DNA of 64,000 nt from Omphiscola glabra (taxonomy: Eukaryota; Mollusca; Gastropoda; Lymnaeidae). Location: the NCBI GenBank assembly GCA_964017045.1, contig OZ024795.1, positions 50,268,850-50,332,849 on the forward strand. Direction: 5' to 3'. A program made the translations under genes and the position numbers. The notes beneath the pieces were generated by a model that was not told the DNA's origin, ran no database searches, and was given only the letters and a program-made list of their open reading frames with translations. Shown one piece after another: positions 45,201 to 55,900 of this stretch. Numbering within the stretch: the stretch's first letter is position 1; every line of letters begins with the position of its first letter.

Positions 45201-48200
45201 ATCAACACCAGGCACAGAAACATTGTGAATCCCATCTACATTCATAGGAGCCATAATGATCAATAAATTGTTTGTGGGCCCTTAATATATAGAAGAAGAA
45301 GAAGAAAATGATGTGGAGAGTAACCACTGTTGGATGATATTCTTTGGTGTTTGTTAAACTAACTAACTGTCAAAGCTACAGTTCTTAGTATATAACACTC
45401 TTAAACTTCTGAATTAAAATATTTAAAGGGATCTTTATCTTCATGTATCCATCTTTCCAACAGCTGACAGAAAAAGCAGGTGCGATGCAACAGATCTAAT
45501 TGTAAAATAGTAACAGCTGCCATTCTCAGAGATATAGCGCAGGTTTCATTAAAATACAGCAAGGGAAATTCACATGGAAAAAAGACAGATTAAGTTGAAT
45601 TCAGTGAGGAAAAAAATGAGCACATTAAAGAACTATGAGCAAAATCATTACTACTAGGGTTTAAGTGGGTGCAGTTTTCCTTACATCGGGTCCGGCAGTT
45701 TTCCTTACATCGGGTCCGGCAGTTTTCCTTACATCGGGTCCGGCAGTTTTCCTTACATCGGGTCCGGCAGTTTTCCTTACATCGGGTCCGGCAGTTTTCC
45801 TTACATCGGGTCCGGCAGTTTTCCTTACATCGGGTCCGGCAGTTTTCCTTACATCGGGTCCGGCAGTTTTCCTTACATCGGGTCCGGCAGTTTTCCTTAC
45901 ATCGGGTCCGGCAGTTTTCCTTACATCGGGTCCGGCAGTTTTCCTTACATCGGGTCCGGCAGTTTTCCTTACATCGGGTCCGGCAGTTTTCCTTACATCG
46001 GGTCCGGCAGTTTTCCTTACATCGGGTCCGGCAGTTTTCCTTACATCGGGTCCGGCAGTTTTCCTTACATCGGGTCCGGCAGTTTTCCTTACATCGGGTC
46101 TGGCAGTTTTCCTTACATCGGGTCCGGCAGTTTTCCTTACATCGGGTCCGGCAGTTTTCCTTACATCGGGTCAGGCAGTTTTCCTTACATCGGGTCCGGC
46201 AGTTTTCCTTACATCGGGTCCGGCAGTTTTCCTTACATCGGGTCTGGCAGTTTTCCTTACATCGGGTCCGGCAGTTTTCCTTACATCGGGTCCGGCAGTT
46301 TTCCTTACATCGGGTCCGGCAGTTTTCCTTACATCGGGTCCGGCAGTTTTCCTTACATCGGGTCCGGCAGTTTTCCTTACATCGGGTCCGGCAGTTTTCC
46401 TTACATCGGGTCCGGCAGTTTTCCTTACATCGGGTCCGGCAGTTTTCCTTACATCGGGTCCGGCAGTTTTCCTTACATCGGGTCCGGCAGTTTTCCTTAC
46501 ATCGGGTCAGGCAGTTTTCCTTACATCGGGTCAGGCAGTTTTCCTTACATCGGGTCCGGCAGTTTTCCTTACATCGGGTCCGGCAGTTTTCCTTACATCG
46601 GGTCCGGCAGTTTTCCTTACATCGGGTCTGGCAGTTTTCCTTACATCGGGTCCGGCAGTTTTCCTTACATCGGGTCTGGCAGTTTTCCTTACATCGGGTC
46701 TGGCAGTTTTCCTTACATCGGGTCTGGCAGTTTTCCTTACATCGGGTCTGGCAGTTTTCCTTACATCGGGTCTGGCAGTTTTCCTTACATCGGGTCAGGC
46801 AGTTTTCCTTACATCGGGTCAGGCAGTTTTCCTTACATCGGGTCAGGCAGTTTTCCTTACATCGGGTCCGGCAGTTTTCCTTACATCGGGTCCGGCAGTT
46901 TTCCTTACATCGGGTCCGGCAGTTTTCCTTACATCGGGTCCGGCAGTTTTCCTTACATCGGGTCTGGCAGTTTTCCTTACATCGGGTCTGGCAGTTTTCC
47001 TTACATCGGGTCTGGCAGTTTTCCTTACATCGGGTCTGGCAGTTTTCCTTACATCGGGTCTGGCAGTTTTCCTTACATCGGGTCTGGCAGTTTTCCTTAC
47101 ATCGGGTCTGGCAGTTTTCCTTACATCGGGTCTGGCAGTTTTCCTTACATCGGGTCTGGCAGTTTTCCTTACATCGGGTCCGGCAGTTTTACTTACATCG
47201 GGTCCGGCAGTTTTACTTACATCGGGTCCGGCAGTTTTACTTACATCGGGTCCGGCAGTTTTACTTACATCGGGTCCGGCAGTTTTACTTACATCGGGTC
47301 CGGCAGTTTTACTTACATCGGGTCCGGCAGTTTTCCTTACATCGGGTCCGGCAGTTTTCCTTACATCGGGTCCGGCAGTTTTCCTTACATCGGGTCTGGC
47401 AGTTTTCCTTACATCGGGTCTGGCAGTTTTCCTTACATCGGGTCTGGCAGTTTTCCTTACATCGGGTCTGGCAGTTTTCCTTACATCGGGTCTGGCAGTT
47501 TTCCTTACATCGGGTCCGGCAGTTTTCCTTACATCGGGTCCGGCAGTTTTCCTTACATCGGGTCCGGCAGTTTTCCTTACATCGGGTCCGGCAGTTTTCC
47601 TTACATCGGGTCCGGCAGTTTTCCTTACATCGGGTCCGGCAGTTTTCCTTACATCGGGTCCGGCAGTTTTCCTTACATCGGGTCTGGCAGTTTTCCTTAC
47701 ATCAGGTCTGGCAGTTTTCCTTACATCGGGTCTGGCAGTTTTCCTTACATCGGGTCCGGCAGTTTTCCTTACATCGGGTCCGGCAGTTTTCCTTACATCG
47801 GGTCTGGCAGTTTTCCTTACATCGGGTCTGGCAGTTTTCCTTACATCGGGTCTGGCAGTTTTCCTTACATCGGGTCTGGCAGTTTTCCTTACATCGGGTC
47901 CGGCAGTTTTCCTTACATCGGGTCCGGCTATTTTGAGATAATACCCTATGGGTCCAAGTGTTACAAAAGACTGAACTTCTCCTTTACTATAACTTATGCT
48001 GGCCTCTAAACAATATAACAATAGGCCAACAGACAGTCCTACGCCCTACCTTCCGGCCCTTTAAAGAATAGTCCTACAGACAGCCCTACACCATACCCAT
48101 GGCTCTTTATTGATCAATGTAATAGCCGCCTTCCCATAGAGAAAAAAAAAATAAACCATTTACCTCCTGAGCTCAACCGTCATGCAGAATGCTTGCTGCA

Positions 48201-49668
48201 TGACAGCCTTTTTTTTCCACTCAGTACTATTGATATACATGTTGAGTTAGGGGCAGGGCGGTTTTGAAGAGGAAGCAGGACACCCCAGAAGCAATATATT
48301 TGTAAGATATAGAAATGGTTAGACCAGCGGTTCTCAACCTGTGGGTCGCGACCTTGTTGGGGGTCGAACGGCCCTTTCCGCGGGGTCGCCTAAGACCATC
48401 AGAAAACACATATACTCTACAATTATATAGTAGCAACAAAAATAATTTTGTGGTTGGGGGTCGCCACAACATGAGGAACTGTATTAAAGGGTCGCGGCAT
48501 TAGGAAGGTTGAGAACCACTGAGTTAGACATTGAATATTTACTTTAATAATGATGTCTCCAAATTTCATTTCTAACAAAGATTGATCAACAGTTGTGTAA
48601 ATTAACCTCACTACATATATAAATATTCAATAATTTTACTCAAAATTGAAGTTGTCCTTGACATAATTTTTTTTTAAATCTTGCCAAAGATCAGACAACT
48701 CAAAGTAACAAGAGACAATATTTAGCCACTAGAATAGAAGTAATAAAATGACCAACCTTACAGAGAGCAGCACCAGTTATGCCCCCTACAACTTGTGCAA
48801 GAACAAATAATAAAGCTTTGACTGCAGTGATCTCTCTACAGATAAAGACAGCCAGAGTCACAGCAGGATTCAACTGGCCACCACTGGAAAGTGGGAAAAA
48901 AATATATATTCATAAGCTATAAGGTGATCCTACATAGTGGAAATATATATATATATTCTTAAGCAGTAAGCTCTAAGGTGATCCTATGTAGTTAATTTAC
49001 AAGGAAAACAATATGAAAAAGTGACCATGAGGCAGCTGTGGTTAAAGTCCAACATTTATCATCTTTGTCCAACATTTATCATCTTTGTCCAAAATTTATC
49101 ATCTTTGTCCAACATTTATCATCTTTGTCCAACTTTTATCATCTTTGTCCAACATTTATCATCTTTAAGTCAATTACTTTATGTAACTAATGTAACAAAT
49201 TATTCTATTTTTAAATTCCTCTTCATTGTTACAAGCAGTGATGCATTATTTTATACAGAAGGCAAACAAATAAATCTGCTAATTAAAAAAAATTAATTTA
49301 ACAGCAATATCAGAGTACTGACACAAGATTAAGGAAGTCTAATTAAACCAAAATTTGAACACTTTTCAGAAAGTTTTTCAGCCCCTTTTCAAGAGCTAGA
49401 TAAAAAAAATATGAATGACACAAGTGTACCTTATGGCTCCAGTTGCCGTAACTAAAAGAGCGATAGTTAAACCATGAGCTATGGCAATTCCCACAATATT
49501 CTGTGTGTTGTATACTGATGTACATCCAATGAACACAAACAGTGCCACACCCAAAAACTCTGCACAGCAGGGGCGAACATAATTCTCAATGATCTCTTGC
49601 CAGGAAAACACAACACTGTTACTTCTATTCACAGGTGTAGAGAGCAGCGGAATTCGTTCACTGGACAT
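42198..49668 (-). CDS. AQP8-like aquaporin, 5 coding exons
   Basis: Aquaporins form tetrameric membrane channels for water and, in AQP8-type proteins, also ammonia or hydrogen peroxide. Exons on - in transcript order: 49668-49430, 48883-48757, 43464-43253, 42653-42519, 42252-42198. All introns are GT-AG and phases agree, giving 255 aa (human AQP8 261). The protein has six hydrophobic segments and two half-helix loops. The first motif is [12 protein letters not shown] (Asn85-Pro-Ala). The second is [16 protein letters not shown] (Asn202-Pro-Val, with filter Arg205). AIAHGL in helix 2 and IGF in helix 5 resemble the AQP8 pore-filter positions, as do WIYWVGP and RLIL near the end. The N-terminus MSSERIPLL carries an acidic dileucine signal (E-x-x-x-L-L). 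I chose the ATG at 49668 because no closer in-frame ATG exists upstream; a non-coding first exon ending near ctaaatcagcag is possible. AQP8-type is the best fit; exact orthology is uncertain. Confidence 0.93.
42519..42653 (-). CDS. Aquaporin coding exon 4 (second NPA-type motif)
   Basis: Acceptor tttctcggcag; donor tacag|gtagga. Encodes residues 194-237: [19 protein letters not shown], then a loop, NHWIYWVGP, and the last membrane helix. The second motif is NPV, not NPA. Confidence 0.93.
43018..43031. repeat. Poly-C tract in aquaporin intron 3
   Basis: A C-run of about 13 bases followed by accccatcccg. Confidence 0.8.
43253..43464 (-). CDS. Aquaporin coding exon 3
   Basis: Acceptor catcctcctag; donor gctgg|gtaagt. 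Encodes residues 123-192, including helices 4 and 5 ([33 protein letters not shown]). It ends in phase 2; GG|T gives Gly193. Confidence 0.93.
43735..44117. repeat. 27-bp tandem array, ~14 copies
   Basis: The unit is catataaataatacggtaga plus ctgtgat. One copy lacks ctgt-g bases (near 43796), one has ctgtgtt, and two have aataagtag in place of aatacggtag. Confidence 0.95.
44541..44876 (-). mobile_element. LINE 3' end, minus-strand copy of an inverted pair
   Basis: Read on the - strand it ends ...atgatcaatacattgatcgc, ggaccctcaaaatacagaag, aag. This matches the family at 21363-21996, whose tail is aattgatcgtgggcccttaa followed by tatatagaagaag. The coding remnant corresponds to the region from about the PLPHRQR motif to the stop. 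It has diverged more than the neighbouring + copy. Confidence 0.8.
44877..45305 (+). mobile_element. LINE 3' end, plus-strand copy of an inverted pair
   Basis: It encodes [20 protein letters not shown] then [12 protein letters not shown], with a stop caused by gatgagg where the copy at 21671 reads gacgagg. It ends gggcccttaatatatagaag plus (GAA)n. About 90% identical by eye to 21621-21990. Together with 44541-44876 it forms a head-to-head arrangement with both 3' tails pointing outward. Confidence 0.87.
45672..47928. repeat. 24-bp tandem array, 94 copies, in aquaporin intron 2
   Basis: The unit is cagttttccttacatcgggt plus ccgg. Copies are extremely homogeneous. Variants are clustered in runs: tctgg (for example 46665-46785, 46965-47160), tcagg (46500-46545, 46795-46850) and ttttactt (six in a row, about 47183-47330). 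One copy has catcagg for catcggg (near 47701). The 24-bp period and lack of stops leave both + frames (758 and 755 aa) and a - frame of 392 aa open; these are composition artefacts. Confidence 0.97.
48325..48521. mobile_element. hAT MITE family A, copy 4, in aquaporin intron 2
   Basis: It starts cagcggttctcaacctgtgg and ends aaggttgagaaccactg, 197 bp. The flanks ggttagac and agttagac agree at 7 of 8 bases. It is the copy most like the one at 20582. Confidence 0.9.
48757..48883 (-). CDS. Aquaporin coding exon 2 (first NPA motif)
   Basis: Acceptor cccactttccag; donor tgtaag|gttggt. It completes Ser80 (AG|T) and encodes 81-122: [20 protein letters not shown] and helix 3 ([19 protein letters not shown]). 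Confidence 0.94.
49050..49166. repeat. 20-bp tandem repeat, ~6 copies, in aquaporin intron 1
   Basis: The unit is aacatttatcatctttgtcc. One copy has aaaattt and one has aactttt. Confidence 0.93.
49430..49668 (-). CDS. Aquaporin coding exon 1
   Basis: Encodes residues 1-79 plus two bases of codon 80. The donor is ataag|gtacac. The N-terminal tail has the ERIPLL sorting motif at residues 4-9. Helix 1 ([14 protein letters not shown]) and helix 2 ([18 protein letters not shown]) follow. Confidence 0.92.
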
Positions 49669-50741
49669 TTTTTTCTGCTGATTTAGCAAAAATGTAATTA
49701 CTATTTATTTGCACATCTATTAGAACGCTTAGTAGCTAATTCATAAATTTACATAAGTACTTACCAAAATACTACACAAGTATGACTTTCTGATGTGATG
49801 GTTGTTTTGAATTATGCCTATCATCAGTCTGTTTATTTTACAACTAATAAGGCTAGTCTAATATGTGTTACAAATTTATATTTAGATGGTATAAATTATT
49901 TAAAATAACTAACAAAATGCTGTTAGAATTGTCAAAAGTATCAATAATAGTCATCCCACTGAAAGAAAACCATTTCTGTCAAATTGTATAAATGAGATAC
50001 ATTTTTCTTTTCTTTTTTAGGAAGCCCCTTTTTAAAAAATTTAGTATCAATTCTATTTTTATAAACTTATTTGTTCTTTGATTGATGCTAATAAAAAGTA
50101 TTTAGAAACATATATGTATTCCATAAAGATCGGTGCTTGTATAAATGGATAGTAGCTGCATGATGATATAATTATAATATCCTATTACATTTTTCTGTTA
50201 AATTTGTTTCATGAGCAGTTAAAACCATTTAACTATTTTTATTTGATTGGTTGGGGTCAAGAACTTTCTTAACTTTTAAACTATTTTTACTTTCTACAAC
50301 TGTGCTGTCCAATCTTTTTGAATGAATGAGACGAAAAATAACTTTTTCCGCGAACTAAAGGGCCGCAAAAGACATCTCAACAAAGATAGATTTGTTTTTT
50401 TTATACTTTTTAGAAAACTCTTCATATTATTACTACTTTGTACCTTATGCATAAAGAGTCAAATATTATCAGGTGATCAAGAATGTAAATCAAGCAAATA
50501 AAAAAATGTAGCCCCTTTTAATGATGTATTTTGCTTTGAATAGTACTTGCAATTTTCTTTCTTTGAGGTAGTTATCAGAAGCACCTGCCCTAAATGTTCA
50601 CAAGTCAAAGTGTTTTGTTTTTTTTGGATTAGATATTGGTCATTACGAACTTTAAGAATCCAAATTCACTGCTTCCAAAAACATGGTAAAAATTTTATTA
50701 CAACATTTCCATAGTTGTGGCAAGTCATTCGCAGAAACATG
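49669..50741. other. Upstream region of the aquaporin gene, no gene seen
   Basis: AT-rich sequence that must contain the aquaporin promoter (gene on -). I see no confident core promoter element. A degenerate repeat near 50310-50370 (gtgctgtccaatctttttga, gggccgcaaaag) resembles hAT-type ends. Confidence 0.45.
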
Positions 50742-51212
50742 TCATTATTATTATTATTATATGAAGTTTTTTAAAGCGTAGTACCCCAACCTAGGGCTGG
50801 GCTCACCACGCTGTACATACAATTTAGTACGTTTTTTTTTTCCTGCTAGGCAGATGCGATAAATGCACAAAAAATGAACGCTCTGCTGGGGCACTGACAG
50901 GGTAAGTTGAACAGCTTCAAAGGATGTGTGAGCAAATGGAAAGTCCGTGACAAAGGCCAGATAGCGGCACAACGTGTCCTTGTAGAAGACAACAAGGCCA
51001 CCACCACGAGATGGACGAGGAAATGACCGGGTAGGATAACCAGGCAGAGCGAGATCAGCGCACTTGCCTTCATCACCTGTCAGTCGAAACCAGGTCTCCT
51101 GGATAAACATAATTTGCCTATTTGTGATAAATTCGGAGACCGCGATACGTTTCTCACAAGAGCCAAGTGATTGGGAATTAAATGTGGCGATGCGAAGCTG
51201 TCTGTTGCTGGA
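50742..51212 (-). mobile_element. LINE endonuclease N-terminal fragment joined to a LINE 3' tail
   Basis: The - strand frame reads QLRIATFNSQSLG, then ITNRQIMFIQETWF, then PRPSRGGGLVVFYKD: the start of an apurinic-type endonuclease domain (N in motif I, Q-E-T-W in motif II). Right after LCIYR it breaks into a short tail (gtgagcccagccctaggttg, cgctttaaaaaacttcat) and (ATA)n, so most of the ORF is deleted. It appears to continue the 5' piece at 52760-52953, interrupted by the reverse-transcriptase element. Confidence 0.75.
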
Positions 51213-52759
51213 AGGTATGGTATGGTATGGCATCTTTCCGTCTACGAGAGACGATAGATTATCTTGTCTGGTTGCAGCTCTTCGTGTGGCTAATGATACC
51301 GATCCTTGAATGGCAGTCTCTTGTGCATGTCCCGCACACGAATGCAGTGGAGTAGTGTTTTCTTGCCTTTCTCCGCGCTCTCTTCACAGCTGCTTCCGCC
51401 CTGTAGACCTCCTCGGCACGTAGTGATCCTTCTTTCACGATGCCCCGCCATGTGGATCGATCCTCCGCCAAGCCCTCCCAATTTGAGATGTTGATGTTAG
51501 CCGCCTTCATATCTCTTTTGCAAATGTCTATGTATCTGAGACGAGGCCGTCCAACTGACCTTTTCCCTATCGCCAGCTTTCTGTACAGCACGTACTTAGG
51601 TATGCGACCAGGTTGCATTCGCTTGACGTGCCCAAGCCAGCGGAGGCGTCTTTGGATTAAAAGGGCTGGGACGCTGCACATATTTGTTTGAGACAGGACA
51701 TCCGTGTTGGGGACTTTTTCCTGCCATTTGATGTCAAGGATGCGGCGCAGGCATATGAGGTAGCTGATGATCATGCCAAACTCTTTGCAGGCAGCGGATA
51801 AACTGGATACAAGGCTCTGCAGGCCGTCTGCTGAGTGAGATACTAAAGCGGCGTCATCTGCAAATAAGAGCTCACGTAGCATGACCTTTCTTATTTTGGT
51901 CTTAGCTCTAAGGCGCGCAATGTTGAACAATCTCCCGTCTGCTCTAGTGTGGATGTATATCTCCTCGCTGTTGTTCTTGAAGGCATACTGGAGTAAGATG
52001 GAGAAGAAGATTGCAAATAAAGTAGGAGCTAGCACGCAGCCTTGCTTTACTCCACTACTTACTGGAAAAGCTTCTGAGGTGGCACCGTCATAGCATACTG
52101 TGCCCTGCATGTTATAGTGGAACTGCTCGATGATGTTAAGCAGACGTGCAGGGCAGCCTATTATTTTTAGGATCTGGAAGAGGCCGCTTCTGCTGACAAG
52201 ATCAAAAGCTTTAGTGAGGTCGACAAACGCGATGTATAGAGGCATATGTTGTTCCCTGCATTTCTCCTGCAACTGGCGCAGAGAGAAGATCATGTCTATG
52301 GTTGACCTACCGGCTCGAAAGCCACATTGCGATTCTGGGAGTACACGCGCTGCTAGGGTCTGCAAGCGTGTTAATGCAACTCGGGCGAAGGCCTTTCCAA
52401 CTATGCTAAGAAGGAAGATTCCACGATAGTTGTTGCAGTCACACTTGTCTCCTTTGTTCTTGTACAATGTAACAATGTTTGCATCTTTCAACTCTTGTGG
52501 TAGCTGTCCCTGTTCCCAGCACATAGTAAGGAGATCGTGCAAGGGCCGTAATAGAACTTCCTTTCCACATTTGAGAACCTCTGGTGGAATTCCATCATTG
52601 CCAGGGGCTTTCCCACAGGCGAGACAATCGATGGCTCTACGTACCTCTTCTAGGGTGGGTAGGGTGTCAAGCTCATCCATGACCGGCAGGAAGGTGGAGG
52701 TGTTAATGCGAATGAGGTTGGCTGGGTCAGAATAGCGTAGAGTAAGCCTTGACGACGAA
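51213..52759 (-). mobile_element. Non-LTR retrotransposon reverse-transcriptase region (5' truncated, internally deleted)
   Basis: A long open frame (stop near 51259) carries the RT domain of an endonuclease-type LINE. In order: LACGKAPGNDGIPPEVL, NNYRGIFLLS, ESQCGFRAGRSTIDMIF, motif A FVDLTKAFDLV, SGVKQGCVLAPTLF and catalytic LLFADDAALVSHS. After KEFGMIISY it jumps to LRRILDIKWQEKVPNTDVL, omitting the usual connecting segment, so about 100 residues appear deleted in frame. The C-terminus has RRLRWLGHVKRM and a Cys/His knuckle (CGTCTRDCHSRIGIISHTKS). The 3' UTR is short and ends in (ATACC)n near 51213-51230. The frame is intact but lacks the endonuclease, so it is a dead or non-autonomous copy. 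Clade not assigned. Confidence 0.88.
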
Positions 52760-52953
52760 GGAGTGCCAAGTTTTTTTATTTTCCGTCTACCACCACGATG
52801 AGTACGCTTCCGTGGCAGGCCTCGACCAATTGACAGTTCCTTCCGGCGGCATACGGGGTCAGCGGTCAAGTCCGTACGCTGGGCATTCATTGATAATAAG
52901 CGATCACGTGTGTTTATCATCGTCAGGTCAACAAAGATGGTGGAAATTTTCAC
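52760..52953 (-). mobile_element. 5' piece of the interrupted outer LINE
   Basis: The - frame reads TRDRLLSMNAQRTDLTADPV and RGLPRKRTHRGGRRKI, a basic segment unlike the RT element that follows it in the same frame. I infer it precedes the endonuclease part at 50742-51212 in the outer LINE. The sequence upstream (52954 to about 53050) may be its 5' UTR. Confidence 0.5.
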
Positions 52954-55900
52954 AGAGCCTCACCACGAAGGAAAGCCAAAATAAGTTTGAAGTTGGGAGG
53001 GACGAAAAACGTAGCTTGATCAAAGGAGCACAGATATCCCAATATCAAAATATGGAAAATCGGGCAAACACATTAAAATTGCATGTGATCAAGAGCACGA
53101 GCCTATACATGCCTGTAAGGCGCAGTCTCGTTCTCAAGACAGAACTTAGTGTCCCGAATTGAATTTTTATTATTAAAACAATAATGACAGAACGCTTTCC
53201 TGTTTTTTGTTAACAATTTCAGTACACATAAATTTCTAAGGCAGCCATCTTGATGCTCGCCGGTAGTTCTCATTATCCAGAATTTATTTGACCATGCATT
53301 CTTAAGTTTGTTTATAAAAAAAATAATTTCATAGATTGTTTCAACAGTCTCTCACAATTCCTCCCAGGCTGAATTGCATGAAGTAAAATTACTAAAACAC
53401 ATGTTTTATCCTACTTACTACTCATTACACATCTTATACCTAAATCTCTGAATACCAGGTACTTGTCCCAAATGTCACAACAATTCAGGATGGCCACCCA
53501 TTCTCCTATACTTGGCTAGACTACCTGTTTAAATAACATGGTACGATAAATGGTTCACACTGCACACCTTTTGTGACACCTTTATTAATTCCCCAGCTCC
53601 CATCTCAATCACTCTGACCCCAAGATTAAACCCGCCCCCCCCCCCCCCCACAACCCCTATACAGGCAACAGAAAGATGGAGGTGATAGATCTGATTTTAT
53701 TTCACCCAGGTTCCAAAATAGTTGGTTGCTCTACTGATGTGCATAACATAAATTACTGCTACCTGTCAAGCCATACCACTCCTTAGCGTTTGTGACCCCC
53801 GCCCCCCCCCCCCTTTTTTTTTCCATGTTACAACTTTTCCTGAGCTCTCACCAGAAAAATATTTCCACCCTAAAATGTTTCATTTTTTGCAACCATCATA
53901 AAAATGTCTCAAGCTGTGGCAGGCTACTTAGAATCAGCCCGAGGGCTGGACAGCACTGTTATAAAGCCATAATTCGTTTAATATTTGGGGATATATATGT
54001 TCTTATTTGTATGTCTAATTTTTTTTAAGTTTTCATTTGAGGCACTAATCATTTTTAGCTTCAATGGAAAACTTGTGGCAGCTTCCATTAAAGTTAAAAT
54101 AGTTAATAACATGGCAAGAAGAAGCTTAATCAACTTTTTTTATTAATTCAAATGGGTTTTACAAATCTCCTTTGTCCACGTCAACCAACATTGTTGGCGA
54201 TAAACCTACTCTTATTTCAGCCTGTTAAACAAGCGTACAGTGTTTTTATCCAACAATAAATAATAACGCGATGATCTTTGCTTCAAAAGTCACATGTCAT
54301 ATCTTTAACATCAGATTCCCTATCACAATATTAATATGTTATTGCAAAATTCTATGGTCTATAAATTACAAGTGACTTTTAAATATCAGGAAGTCCAACT
54401 CAAAAGATTAGATAAAAATGGGAAGTGATTTTTTTTTTTTTGAGTTGAAACATAAAGAATGGATTGTAATATTTAGTTTAATTATTGACAGTGATAGAAT
54501 AAAAATGTTTTAAAATAGCCTATACTCTAATTATAATATAGAACTTCTTTTGTACTACCATTACCATCATTAAAACTTACTATTTTTATGCAAGCTAACA
54601 TCCTAAAGCAGCAAGATTATTTTCATTATTGAAATTATTGTCTTAACTAAATTATATTTATAAAAATATTTAGTTAAGCTTTCAGAGTGATGACAAGCAT
54701 CAATGATTTCATAGGGGTAACAGACAATGGGGAGAACACCCTTTGCTTTAAGAAGACATTTTCAGAAAGACTCTGTTGTACAAACTTTTATTTAAAAATG
54801 TTTCTAAAAATATGTTACATGCAAGTTACTGTGCCCATATTTTAAAATATTTTTTGGTCCCCTCCCCCTTTTAGAAATTTTCAAAATCCCCATTGGAAAC
54901 AACTACATTACTACACTGAAAACAGAGATTATAATTTATTAATTTATAGGATGTTAGGGTGTTAGTGTAAGACAAATGTGTAAGACAGTATTGAGTAGAA
55001 TAGCGTAATTCTGGACCAACTGATCATCAATCCATGGGCATATGTGGTCTTCTACAGGGATGCAACTTAATGTGCCCAAAAGATACTCTAAGATGCAATG
55101 AAGCTTTGAACAAAGGTGCTCAAACAAAGTAAAATATGAAGTAACATTAATTCCACCAACTTCCATAGTTCTAACAGGAGTATGTATTATCACAAGTCAT
55201 GTGTGGTTTGTGTCTTAAAAAGGAATTTTACTGAGTAAGTTACATAGATTTTTAAATCTGAAACATGGTAATTTTGCAAAGATTAAATGAATGAAAGAAA
55301 TAAAGTGGAAATTTAAAGAACGGGTCGAAATTTCTGATTATGTGAGCTAACTAAAGGTTGTAGTTGATCTTTGGCATTCAGAATTAAGACCCCTTGAGGC
55401 ATGTTTAACTACCGGAACCAGGTTTCTGCTGGTCAAACTTATAGCTTTATTGCAACAGTCCTTGTAAGGCAGTACAATCACCCATCTGGTAGTTATACCT
55501 GTCTCTGTACAGTCGGTCCTTGCGAATTATCTTGACATTTTTTAACAATAAAATTTTTTCTTGCTTAGACTGGAGAACACAATGCACAATTGGACAAGTT
55601 CCAGTACCTATGAATAAGACACGTTTTTTCTTTGACTGAATGCACTACAGATATTTCAGGTAGAAAATTTTGTTTTTTCACTCACAGCTCTTGTAGAAAC
55701 ATGCACTGAGCAGACATGCCTGGGTGATAGGAGCTTCGGTCATCTCTGAGGATGGGGTTGTTCCAGACCCTCTTGTTCACCATGACAAAGTTTTAACTAA
55801 GTCGCTGTTCACCCTTCATCAATAGAGAGTGAGCTAGAGTCCACTAGAGATATAAGTATGTAAAGATCGCAACTATCCCAAAAGTGCAATTGTGAGATAG

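Larger units (their letters stand above)
43465..48756 (-). other. Aquaporin intron 2 (5.3 kb, repeat-filled)
   Basis: It contains a 27-bp array (43735-44117), a head-to-head LINE pair (44541-45305), a 2.26-kb 24-bp array (45672-47928) and a hAT MITE (48325-48521). Over 60% of the intron is identifiable repeat. Confidence 0.85.

Noticed and set aside
45665..48021. Frames of 758, 755 and 392 aa over the 24-bp array
   Set aside because: Same reason: the 24-bp period without stops, and the array lies in an aquaporin intron antisense to the gene.
55690..55800. Possible coding end on - strand (WNNPILRDDRSSYHPG...)
   Set aside because: Short, without splice support, and not recognisable as any family; it may be a decayed mobile-element remnant.
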